Part shown: positions 16,285-23,626 of the stretch, piece after piece
Layout: each line of letters begins with the position of its first letter
Position numbering within the stretch: position 1 is the first letter of the stretch
Assembly (NCBI RefSeq): GCF_014873915.1
Contig: NZ_JADBEJ010000008.1
Location: 62,001 to 126,000, forward strand
Direction: 5' to 3'
Length of the DNA: 64,000 nt
Source of the DNA: Amycolatopsis roodepoortensis
GTDB taxonomy: Bacteria; Actinomycetota; Actinomycetes; Mycobacteriales; Pseudonocardiaceae
Position numbers and translations under genes: made by a program
Notes under the pieces: model-generated
What the model was told of the DNA's origin: nothing
Database searches by the model: none
The model's input: only the letters and a program-made list of their open reading frames with translations

Positions 16285-16851
16285 GTGAGGACCAAACCGA
16301 CCAAGGACGAACTGGCCGCCGCCTACGGCAAGACCATCGACGACGTCATCGCGCCCGATCTGGACGTGCTGTTCTGCGGGATCAACCCCGGTCTCTACTC
16401 GGGCGCGCTCGGCCTGCACTTCGCCAGGCCGGGGAACCGGTTCTGGCCCGCGCTGCACCGCGGCGGCTTCACCCCGCGCCTGCTCGATCCCAGCGAGCAG
16501 CACGAACTGCTCGCCCTGGGCCTCGGCATCACGAACGTCGTCGCGCGGACGACGGCGCGGGCCGACGAGCTCACCCCGGACGAATTCCGCGAAGGCGGGC
16601 GCCTCCTCACGGCGAGGGTCACCGAATACCGGCCACGCTGGCTCGCCGTGGTCGGGATCACGGCCTTCCGGACGGCGTTCGGCCTGCCGAAGGCGAAGGT
16701 CGGCCCGCAGGACGGCGAGATCGGCGGCGCACGGGTCTGGGTCCTGCCCAATCCCAGCGGGCTGAACGCGCATTGGACCCCCGCGGCGCTCGGAGACGAA
16801 TTCGGCCGGCTCTTTGATCAAACACGGTGTGCCGAAGTCCACTCTGAGTAG
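16285..16851 (+). CDS. mug: G/U mismatch-specific DNA glycosylase
   Basis: The protein has 188 residues and starts at GTG. It has the Mug/TDG motifs: VLFCGINPGLYSG, with the active-site Asn in GINPG, and PNPSGLNAHW near residue 155, which inserts into the helix. It excises uracil or thymine mispaired with guanine and ethenocytosine. Length is normal. It stands alone and is expressed divergently from a methyltransferase. Confidence 0.93.
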   Translation: MRTKPTKDELAAAYGKTIDDVIAPDLDVLFCGINPGLYSGALGLHFARPGNRFWPALHRGGFTPRLLDPSEQHELLALGLGITNVVARTTARADELTPDEFREGGRLLTARVTEYRPRWLAVVGITAFRTAFGLPKAKVGPQDGEIGGARVWVLPNPSGLNAHWTPAALGDEFGRLFDQTRCAEVHSE

Positions 16852-16984
16852 TGAACATGTCAAGTTCTGCCCTCGGCGCGCTCATTCGAGCCAGAGATCC
16901 ACAACCAGCCGATACGCAGAGTTTGCCGCGACGGGCCGATACATCTATGAGGGGGATATCGCGTCACGTGCTCCGGCCTACTGA

Positions 16985-17072
16985 CTCGTAATAGTTACGA
17001 GGTGTCATCTCTGTCCGGTCCCGCAGGGGGACCGGTTGACGAGGGTGACCACGCCGGGGGGCGGTGGTCACC
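16985..17072 (+). promoter_or_regulatory. Three consecutive inverted repeats upstream of the LuxR-type gene
   Basis: The 281-base gap 16852-17132 holds three dyads in a row. They are CTCGTAA-TAG-TTACGAG (16985-17001), CCGGTCCC/GGGACCGG (17015-17035, 5-base loop) and GGTGACCAC/GTGGTCACC (17044-17072, 11-base loop). The first looks like an operator and the next two like leader RNA hairpins. The rest of the gap has nothing I recognise. Confidence 0.5.
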
Positions 17073-17132
17073 GAATGGACTCGCGAGTCCTCTCGTCCGG
17101 AGATGGCGGGCAGGAAAACGGAGGGGTCCGTG

Positions 17133-17933
17133 ATGCGAAGCATCGAGCCGAACCGAACGCAGGCCGGCAGGCCTGGTGGACTGTCGCCAGGTGGCCGCGG
17201 CCTCGGCGTGGCCGCCGTCGATCCGATCCCGATCTTCTGCGAGGGCCTGAGCTCACTGGTCCACCGCACCCCGGGCCTGCAGTGGCTCGGGCACGCGGCG
17301 AGCCATCACGCGGCGCTCCAGCTGTGCGAACAGCTCAAACCGGACGTCATCGTGCTGGATTCGGCGCTCGACCCGAACTGCCATCTGTCCCGCCTGCTCA
17401 GCGGCGGCGACCCGGCGCTGGTCATCATCACGATGATCCGGGACACCAACCGCACCCAGCAGTACCTCGCCGCGGCGATCGCGGCGGGCGTGCACGCGAT
17501 CGTGCCGCGGGCGACCGACGGGCGGCATCTGGCCGAGGCGATCCGGCGCGCGCACAGCGACCGCCGCTACATCGACCCGACGCTGGCGGCGCTGACCGCG
17601 CGGCCGAAACGCCAGCCCGTGCTCCCCAAGCCGGGCGACGCCCCCAAACCGGCGACCGCGCGCGGCCTGATGCCGCTGTCCCGCCGCGAGTACCAGGTCC
17701 TGCAGCTGGTGGCGGAGGGACTGGAGAACTCCGGGATCGCGAAGATCCTGTTCCTGTCCGTGGAAACGGTGCGGACGCACGTCAAGAGCATCTTGCGCAA
17801 GCTCTCCGCCCGCGACCGGACACACGCGGTGACGATCGCCTTCCGTTCCGGCATCCTGGTCACGAACCCCGACGACGGGCACACCCCCGCCGAGACGCCG
17901 GCGGCCGCTTCGATCGCGCCGTCATCCCGCTGA
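17133..17933 (+). CDS. LuxR/NarL-type response regulator, orphan, atypical receiver
   Basis: The protein has 266 residues. The receiver-like domain (about 25-150) has the presumed phospho-acceptor in VIVLDSAL, but the N-terminal acidic pair is reduced to VAAVDPIP and the conserved Lys position reads IVPRATD. The C-terminal LuxR HTH is clear: LSRREYQVLQLVAEGLENSG and the recognition helix SVETVRTHVKSILRKL. ATG 17133 follows GGAGGGG; GTG 17130 is adjacent. No histidine kinase is adjacent, so phosphorylation-independent control is possible. Confidence 0.85.
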   Translation: MRSIEPNRTQAGRPGGLSPGGRGLGVAAVDPIPIFCEGLSSLVHRTPGLQWLGHAASHHAALQLCEQLKPDVIVLDSALDPNCHLSRLLSGGDPALVIITMIRDTNRTQQYLAAAIAAGVHAIVPRATDGRHLAEAIRRAHSDRRYIDPTLAALTARPKRQPVLPKPGDAPKPATARGLMPLSRREYQVLQLVAEGLENSGIAKILFLSVETVRTHVKSILRKLSARDRTHAVTIAFRSGILVTNPDDGHTPAETPAAASIAPSSR

Positions 17934-17999
17934 ACCGGCACCGAGACCCCCGTATTGCTGATTTACACATCACAACAGTGGCCATTCACTTGCCGCCGG

Positions 18000-18039
18000 T
18001 TACCCACAGGTAATATCCTGAAGTTACCGGCGAGTAGGG
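18000..18039 (+). promoter_or_regulatory. Candidate TetR-type operators before fadE5
   Basis: The segment 18024-18039, TTACCGGCGAGTAGGG, matches sites at 53407-53422 and 56373-56388. Upstream lies the perfect dyad TTACC-CACA-GGTAA at 18000-18013. Both lie within 85 bases of the fadE5 start, where a repressor would act. Confidence 0.6.
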
Positions 18040-18082
18040 GACGTGTGCCCGGCCGGGGAGCCGAACACATTGGAGTGACGAA

Positions 18083-19927
18083 ATGGGCCACTACAAGAGC
18101 AACGTCCGAGACCTGGAGTTCAACCTCTTCGAGGTACTCGGCGTGCAGGACCGCCTCGGCAAGGGCGTCCTCGCGGAATCCGACGAGGAGACCGCCCGCG
18201 GCGTGCTGACCGAGCTGAACAAGCTCGCTTCCGGTCCCCTCGCCGACTCGTACGCCGACGCGGACCGCAACCCGCCGGTGTACGACCCGAAGACCTTCTC
18301 GGTGAAGATCCCCGAGTCGTTCAAGAAGAGCTACCAGGCGCTGATGGACGGCGAATGGTGGCGGCTGGGCCTGCCGAACGAGCTGGGCGGCTTCGGCCTG
18401 CCCCCGACCGTGCAGTGGGCCGCGGCCGAGCTGATCCTCGGTGCCAACGCGCCGCTGTTCATGTACATGGCGGGCCCGAACTTCGCCGGCATCGTCGACA
18501 AGAACGGCACCGACGAGCAGAAGCGCTGGGCGCAGATCATGATCGACCGCGGCTGGGGCGCCACCATGGTGCTCACCGAGCCCGACGCCGGTTCCGACGT
18601 CGGCGCCGGCCGCGCCAAGGCCGTCAAGCAGGAGGACGGCTCCTGGCACATCGACGGCGTGAAGCGGTTCATCACCTCGGCCGAGAACGACATGGTCGAG
18701 AACATCATGCACCTGGTGCTGGCCCGTCCCGAGGGCCCCGGCATCGAGACCAAGCCCGGCACCAAGGGCCTGTCGCTCTTCCTCGTGCCGAAGTTCCACT
18801 TCGACGGCGAGACCGGTGAGCTGGGCGAGCGCAACGGCGCCTTCGTCACCAACGTCGAGCACAAGATGGGCATCAAGGCCTCCACCACCTGCGAGCTGAC
18901 CTTCGGCCAGCACGGCACGCCCGCCAAGGGCTGGCTGCTCGGCGAGGTGCACGACGGCATCGCGCAGATGTTCCAGGTCATCGAGTACGCCCGCATGATG
19001 GTCGGCACGAAGGCCATCGCGACGCTGTCGACCGGTTACCTCAACGCGCTCGAGTACGCCAAGGAGCGCGTCCAGGGCGCCGACCTGCCGAACATGCTGA
19101 ACAAGGCGGCGCCGCGCGTCACCATCACCCACCACCCGGACGTCCGCCGCTCGCTGATGCTGCAGAAGGCGTACGCCGAGGGCCTGCGCGCGGTGTACCT
19201 CTACACGGCGACCTTCCAGGACCAGGTGTGGACCGGCGAGGGCGACGAGGCTTCGCAGAAGGTCGCGCACGGCGTCAACGACCTGCTGCTCCCGATCGTC
19301 AAGGGCGTCGGCTCCGAGCGCGCGACCGAGCAGCTCGTGCAGTCGCTGCAGACCCTCGGCGGGTCGGGCTTCCTGCAGGACTACCCGATCGAGCAGTACA
19401 TCCGTGACGCGAAGATCGACTCGCTGTACGAAGGCACCACGGCCATCCAGTCGCTGGACTTCTTCTTCCGCAAGATCGTCCGCGACAAGGGCGCTTCGCT
19501 GGCCTACGTCGCCGGGGAGATCACGAAGACCATCGAGTCGGAGATCGGCAACGGGCGGCTCAAGAACGAGCGCGCCCTGCTCAAGCAGGCGCTGGAAGAC
19601 ACCCAGGGCATGCTCGGCTCGCTGATCGGCTACCTGACCTCGTCGCAGGAAGACCCGCAGAACATCAACAAGGTCGGCCAGCACACGGTCCGCCTGCTGA
19701 TGTCGGTCGGCGACCTGCTCATCGGCTGGCAGCTCATCAAGCACGCCGAGGTCGCCATCGGCAAGCTCGACTCGGGCGCGTCCGCGAAGGACGTCCCGTT
19801 CTACGAGGGCAAGCTCGCCGTGGCGTCGTTCTTCGCGAAGAACGTGCTGCCGGAGCTGACGTCGCGCCGCGCGATCGTCGAGGCCGCGGACAACAGCCTG
19901 ATGGACATCCCCGAGGCCGCGTTCTAA
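18083..19927 (+). CDS. fadE5: Acyl-CoA dehydrogenase, FadE5-like
   Basis: The protein has 614 residues, the length of mycobacterial FadE5 (about 611) and longer than ordinary 380-residue family members. FAD and substrate motifs include MVLTEPDAGSDVGAG near residue 168 and FITSAEND. The catalytic Glu is expected in SLYEGTTAIQS near residue 450. The N-terminal extension starts MGHYKSNVRDLEFNLFEVLG. FadE5 in mycobacteria oxidises a broad range of acyl-CoAs. The gene is monocistronic here, with its own terminator and an operator shared with the htdX-fabG4/fadA2 locus 38 kb away. Confidence 0.92.
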   Translation: MGHYKSNVRDLEFNLFEVLGVQDRLGKGVLAESDEETARGVLTELNKLASGPLADSYADADRNPPVYDPKTFSVKIPESFKKSYQALMDGEWWRLGLPNELGGFGLPPTVQWAAAELILGANAPLFMYMAGPNFAGIVDKNGTDEQKRWAQIMIDRGWGATMVLTEPDAGSDVGAGRAKAVKQEDGSWHIDGVKRFITSAENDMVENIMHLVLARPEGPGIETKPGTKGLSLFLVPKFHFDGETGELGERNGAFVTNVEHKMGIKASTTCELTFGQHGTPAKGWLLGEVHDGIAQMFQVIEYARMMVGTKAIATLSTGYLNALEYAKERVQGADLPNMLNKAAPRVTITHHPDVRRSLMLQKAYAEGLRAVYLYTATFQDQVWTGEGDEASQKVAHGVNDLLLPIVKGVGSERATEQLVQSLQTLGGSGFLQDYPIEQYIRDAKIDSLYEGTTAIQSLDFFFRKIVRDKGASLAYVAGEITKTIESEIGNGRLKNERALLKQALEDTQGMLGSLIGYLTSSQEDPQNINKVGQHTVRLLMSVGDLLIGWQLIKHAEVAIGKLDSGASAKDVPFYEGKLAVASFFAKNVLPELTSRRAIVEAADNSLMDIPEAAF

Positions 19928-19938
19928 ACGATTTAGTG

Positions 19939-19976
19939 ACGAAGAGCCCCCTCCGGCCCGGAGGGGGCTCTTCGTG
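19939..19976 (+). terminator. Terminator of fadE5
   Basis: A GC-rich stem, ACGAAGAGCCCCCTCCGG paired with its complement around a minimal loop, begins 12 bases after the stop codon and is followed by GGTTT. Confidence 0.85.
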
Positions 19977-20051
19977 GTTTCGAGGGGGTATCGGGCGGGC
20001 ATTTCCGTGCTGAGTCCGCCCATTGGCGGAGACCTCGGCAAAGGAGTCTCA

Positions 20052-20327
20052 ATGACAGTCACCGGCATCATCACGGCGATCGTGGTCGGTTTGATCCTCG
20101 GGGTGCTCGGCAGGTTCTTCGCGCCCGGCAAGCAGTCCATCCCGATCTGGCTGACCATCGTCGTCGGTATCGTCGCCGCCTTCATCGGTACGGCGATCGC
20201 CCGTGGGCTCGGCTACGCGGACACGAAGGGCTTCGACTGGCTCGAACTCATCACCCAGATCGTCATCGCCGGTATCGGGGTGACCCTGGCCGCGAACCTC
20301 TACGGACGGCGAAGTGTCACCCGGTAA
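20052..20327 (+). CDS. GlsB/YeaQ/YmgE family membrane protein
   Basis: The protein has 91 residues with three membrane helices. Signature glycine-rich segments are IVVGLILGVLGRFFAPGKQ and LTIVVGIVAAFIGTAIAR. This transglycosylase-associated family is linked to stress responses, but its activity is unproven. AAGGAG precedes ATG 20052. A paralogue follows 71 bases downstream, beyond a hairpin. Confidence 0.88.
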   Translation: MTVTGIITAIVVGLILGVLGRFFAPGKQSIPIWLTIVVGIVAAFIGTAIARGLGYADTKGFDWLELITQIVIAGIGVTLAANLYGRRSVTR

Positions 20328-20341
20328 GGGGGCTTGAGGCG

Positions 20342-20377
20342 CGATGAGCCCGAATCGGTGACACCGTGGGCTCATCG
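20342..20377 (+). terminator. Hairpin between the two GlsB-type genes
   Basis: The dyad CGATGAGCCC/GGGCTCATCG has a 16-base loop. It lies between the stop of the first paralogue and the ribosome-binding site of the second, so it may attenuate or end transcription. No T tract follows. Confidence 0.5.
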
Positions 20378-20398
20378 ATCTCCAGCGAAGGAGGAACC

Positions 20399-20695
20399 AT
20401 GTTGGGTGGCCTTTGGGGCATCATCACCACGATCGTGGTCGGGTTGATCCTCGGCGTCATCGGCCGGATGATCGCGCCCGGTGATCAGAAGATCCCGATG
20501 TGGCTGACGATCGTCGTCGGCATCATCGCCGCCTTCATCGGCAACTGGCTTGCCGGTGTGTTCGGCGTCCGTGACACCGCGGGCATCGACTGGATCCGCC
20601 ACGCCTTCCAGGTCGGCGCGGCGATCGTCGGCGTGATCGGCGCGGCCGCGATCTACGCGAAGGTCAAGGGCGGCGGGCACCGGACAGTCACCTGA
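20399..20695 (+). CDS. GlsB/YeaQ/YmgE family membrane protein, second copy
   Basis: The protein has 98 residues and is a paralogue of the upstream gene: IVVGLILGVIGRMIAPGDQK and LTIVVGIIAAFIGNWLAG match it closely. Three membrane helices and a short basic tail are visible. A strong AAGGAGG precedes ATG 20399. The pair is a local tandem duplication that has diverged in the third helix. Confidence 0.88.
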   Translation: MLGGLWGIITTIVVGLILGVIGRMIAPGDQKIPMWLTIVVGIIAAFIGNWLAGVFGVRDTAGIDWIRHAFQVGAAIVGVIGAAAIYAKVKGGGHRTVT

Positions 20696-20715
20696 TCCCG
20701 TTACGGTCGGCCCCT

Positions 20716-21432
20716 GTGACCACTCGACTCGATCTCAGTGGCCAGGGGCTGACCTCCCTGCCCGGCACCTCCCTCCCGTCCTCGCTCGAGCACCTGGACC
20801 TGTACGACAACCGGCTGACGTCCGTTCCCGACGAGCTGTGGTCGCTGTCCGGGCTCCGCGTGCTGAATCTGGCCGCCAACCGGCTCACCGCCATTTCGCC
20901 CGCCATCGGCGGCCTGCGGAATCTGCACACCCTGGATCTGGGGCACAACGAGCTTCCAGCTCTGCCGGACGAACTCGGCGAGCTCGCCGGACTGACGGAA
21001 TACCTCTACGTGAGCGACAACCGGCTCACCGCGTTCCCCGCCGCGCTCTGTTCGCTCGGGCGGCTGAAATACCTTGGCTGCACGGACAATCGCATCCCGA
21101 CGCTCCCGGAAGACCTCTCCAGGTTGGCCTCGTTGCGTGAATTCCGTTTGTACGGCAACGGCCTGACCGGGCTGCCGGAGTCGATCGGGACGCTCTCCGC
21201 GTTGCGCGAACTGCATCTGCGGAAGAACCTGCTGACGTCCTTGCCGTCCTCCATCGGGGAGCTGAGCGAATTGCGTCAGCTCGATCTGCGCGAGAACAAG
21301 CTGACCTCGCTGCCGTCGTCGATCGCCCGGCTGTCCAAATTGGACAAATTGGATCTGCGCTGGAACAAGGAGTTGCGGGAGCCGTCGTGGCTCGCGGACT
21401 TCGAGGCGCGTGGCTGCATGGTGTTGCGATGA
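20716..21432 (+). CDS. Leucine-rich repeat protein
   Basis: The protein has 238 residues made almost entirely of about ten LRRs of roughly 23 residues, for example LEHLDLYDNRLTSVPDELWS, LRELHLRKNLLTSLPSSIGE and LRQLDLRENKLTSLPSSIAR. These match the SDS22/plant intracellular Ras-group type. No signal peptide, membrane helix, kinase or F-box domain is attached. It is probably a cytoplasmic protein-binding scaffold; the partner is unknown. GTG 20716 lies 20 bases after the GlsB-like stop, so it may be co-transcribed. Confidence 0.88.
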   Translation: MTTRLDLSGQGLTSLPGTSLPSSLEHLDLYDNRLTSVPDELWSLSGLRVLNLAANRLTAISPAIGGLRNLHTLDLGHNELPALPDELGELAGLTEYLYVSDNRLTAFPAALCSLGRLKYLGCTDNRIPTLPEDLSRLASLREFRLYGNGLTGLPESIGTLSALRELHLRKNLLTSLPSSIGELSELRQLDLRENKLTSLPSSIARLSKLDKLDLRWNKELREPSWLADFEARGCMVLR

Positions 21433-21436
21433 GCGC

Positions 21437-23266
21437 TCAAGCGCAGATCATCGTCGCCCGCGGCGAGTAGGTCGCGTTGCGGGTCTCGCGGCGGACCTCC
21501 GTCCCGGTGACGACGTCGATCAGCACGCGGGTGTCCGACGTGCTGAACCCGGCCGCACCGGGGTCCGGCACGCAGCCTGGTCCCGACCCCATCTGCACCG
21601 GCTGGGGGACGTAGGAGTGCCGCTCGCCACCGACGCTCTGCACCGAAAACCGTTTCGTACCCCAGATCCGCACGGTCACCGAACCGTTGGCGGGGAGCAC
21701 CTGGATCGCGATCCCGGTCGGGGCGTCGTTGACGATCTGCAGCTCGACCGGCGAACCGTCCGCGTTGATCGCCTTCGCGTCACGCGCGACCGGATAGCGG
21801 TCGAGGTAGTGGTCGTGCTCCAGATGCCCGCCGTCGGCCAGGCCCGCCAGGTACGCGGCGTTGTAGAGCGTCGTCGCGAGCTGGGAGACGCCGCCGCCGA
21901 CCACGACCGGCCCGGTGCCGTCTTCGTTCACCGGGGCGGGGACGTAGCCCGCGTCCGCCGTCCTCGCCCCGGACCGCGCCCCGAGGCTGAACGTCTCGTT
22001 CGGCTTCACGATGGCGCCGGAGACCCTGCCCGCCAACGCCTGCACGTTCGTCATCGCCGGCCCGCTCAGGCCCGAGGTGGTGAATTCGCCGATGATCTCG
22101 TTGATGCCGAGGACGTTCGCCGCGTCGGTGCTGACGGCCGGGCTGCTGGCGTCGTAGACCGCCCTCAGCTCCCGCTCCTCGCTCTTCGCGAGCACCGAGG
22201 TCAGCGACGAGAACGTGAGGTCCCAGTTGACCTTCCGGGCGTCCTTCGACGGCTGCACGGCCGGCCGGTCGCCGACGAAGACGATCTGCGCGTCCGCCCC
22301 GTCGGTCTCGGTCTCCTTGAGCTGCGGCTGCGCGGCGGCGCGCAGTTTGCCCTGGTCGATGCGGACTTCGAGGTTGCCGTCGTCGCGTGCGGCGAACTGG
22401 AAGGCCCCTGCGATCGTGTTCGGCTTCAGCGTCGCGTCCTTGCCCTCACCGCGGATGACGAGCGGTTTCGCGACCGCGGGGACGACGATCTTGACGAGCG
22501 CGGCGTGCACGCCGGGCGAAGTCGCCTTCACGGGCGCGACGTTCACCTTCAGCTCGACACCCTCGTCGCTCAGCCAGCGATCGGTGACCGCGGCGACCGC
22601 CTCCTTGACGTCGGCGAGCGTTTGCCCGTGCCGCGGTTCGACCGCGGCCGGGACGACACCGCCGTCGGTGCCCGCGATGGGCTGGAACGTGATGTTCCCT
22701 TCGACCGGCGGGCGGTTCAGCTGCGCGACGGCGAGGTCCGAGACGGCCTTTTCGAGCTTCGGCGCGTCGGTCCAGGTGACGACGCCGACCTCACGGCTGC
22801 TGAAGAACGACATCAGCCGCGTGTACGGGCTCAGCGGCTGGTGACCGGCGCGCCCCAGCGTCTGCGGCCAGTCCAGGCCGAGACCGGACGACGTCGGGTA
22901 CAGCACCGTCCGGACGTCGCCCGCCCGCACCCGCACCGGCTCGATCAGCCTGGGCTCCAGCTCACGGCGGAGCTTCGACTCGGCCTCCTTGTGCGTGAGG
23001 CCGCCGACGTCGATCCCCGCGACCGTGACGCCGCGCGGGACGTCGCCGGCGCTGACGATCAGATCGACCGCGTACGCGACCACGAAGAGGCCCATGAGCA
23101 CCCCGGTGACCATGAGGGCCTTGCCGAGCCCCTTGCGGAGCTTCGACGCGGGCGTGGGTGGCGGCTGGACCACCCGGTCGCCCTCGAAGAGCTCGTCCAC
23201 CAGGCCCTGGTCGGAGTCCGGGAGGAGATCGTCGGTGAACAGGTCGTCTTGCCCATCGCGTGCCAA
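21437..23266 (-). CDS. VanW family protein with peptidoglycan-binding-like domain
   Basis: The protein has 609 residues. An acidic cytoplasmic N-terminus of about 45 residues is followed by one membrane helix (ALMVTGVLMGLFVVAYAVDL), then a YoaR-like putative peptidoglycan-binding region (about 70-330). The VanW domain comes next: FSLGARSGARTADAGYVPAP and GGGVSQLATTLYNAAYLAGL. It should face the cell wall. VanW is named from vancomycin-resistance clusters but its activity is unknown. The start is uncertain: TTG 23266 lies directly behind a GGGGAGAG tract. Confidence 0.88.
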   Translation of the reverse strand: MARDGQDDLFTDDLLPDSDQGLVDELFEGDRVVQPPPTPASKLRKGLGKALMVTGVLMGLFVVAYAVDLIVSAGDVPRGVTVAGIDVGGLTHKEAESKLRRELEPRLIEPVRVRAGDVRTVLYPTSSGLGLDWPQTLGRAGHQPLSPYTRLMSFFSSREVGVVTWTDAPKLEKAVSDLAVAQLNRPPVEGNITFQPIAGTDGGVVPAAVEPRHGQTLADVKEAVAAVTDRWLSDEGVELKVNVAPVKATSPGVHAALVKIVVPAVAKPLVIRGEGKDATLKPNTIAGAFQFAARDDGNLEVRIDQGKLRAAAQPQLKETETDGADAQIVFVGDRPAVQPSKDARKVNWDLTFSSLTSVLAKSEERELRAVYDASSPAVSTDAANVLGINEIIGEFTTSGLSGPAMTNVQALAGRVSGAIVKPNETFSLGARSGARTADAGYVPAPVNEDGTGPVVVGGGVSQLATTLYNAAYLAGLADGGHLEHDHYLDRYPVARDAKAINADGSPVELQIVNDAPTGIAIQVLPANGSVTVRIWGTKRFSVQSVGGERHSYVPQPVQMGSGPGCVPDPGAAGFSTSDTRVLIDVVTGTEVRRETRNATYSPRATMICA

Positions 23267-23292
23267 CTCTCCCCACCCCTCCCGCAGCCGAG

Positions 23293-23616
23293 CTACAAGT
23301 ACAACCCCGTGCCGTGTTCGGTCCGTTCGGTCGCCACGGCGTGGATGTCGCGCTCCCGCATCACCAGGTGCCCCTCGCCCTGGATCTCGACCTCGTGCTG
23401 GTCGTCCGGGTTGAACAGCACACGGTCACCGGTCTTGACGTTCCGCACACTGTTGCCCACGCCCAGTACATCACCCCACGCGAGGCGCCGCGCGACCTGC
23501 GCGGTGGCGGGGATGACGATCCCGCCCGAACTCCGGCGCTCGCCGTCCTCGGGGGACAGCTTCACGAGCACCCTGTCCTGCAGCATCTGAATCTCGAGTT
23601 TCGGCCGATCTGACAC
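23293..23616 (-). CDS. GroES-like co-chaperonin fold protein
   Basis: The protein has 107 residues. The Cpn10 fold is recognisable in IQMLQDRVLVKLSPEDGERRSSGGIVIPATAQ and VKTGDRVLFNPDDQHEVEIQGEGHLVMRERDI (parts cited). The mobile loop lacks the usual hydrophobic GroEL-binding tripeptide, carrying ERRSSGGIVIP. No groEL is adjacent. It sits between vanW and a thioredoxin-NHL gene in one direction, 10 bases from the latter. Canonical GroES function is doubtful. Confidence 0.8.
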   Translation of the reverse strand: MSDRPKLEIQMLQDRVLVKLSPEDGERRSSGGIVIPATAQVARRLAWGDVLGVGNSVRNVKTGDRVLFNPDDQHEVEIQGEGHLVMRERDIHAVATERTEHGTGLYL

Positions 23617-23626
23617 GCCTACGACT

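Noticed and set aside
17963..20185. 740-codon open frame on the minus strand
   Set aside because: It is the antisense of fadE5; high GC keeps it open. It has no domain pattern, and the plus strand has a clear FadE5 protein.
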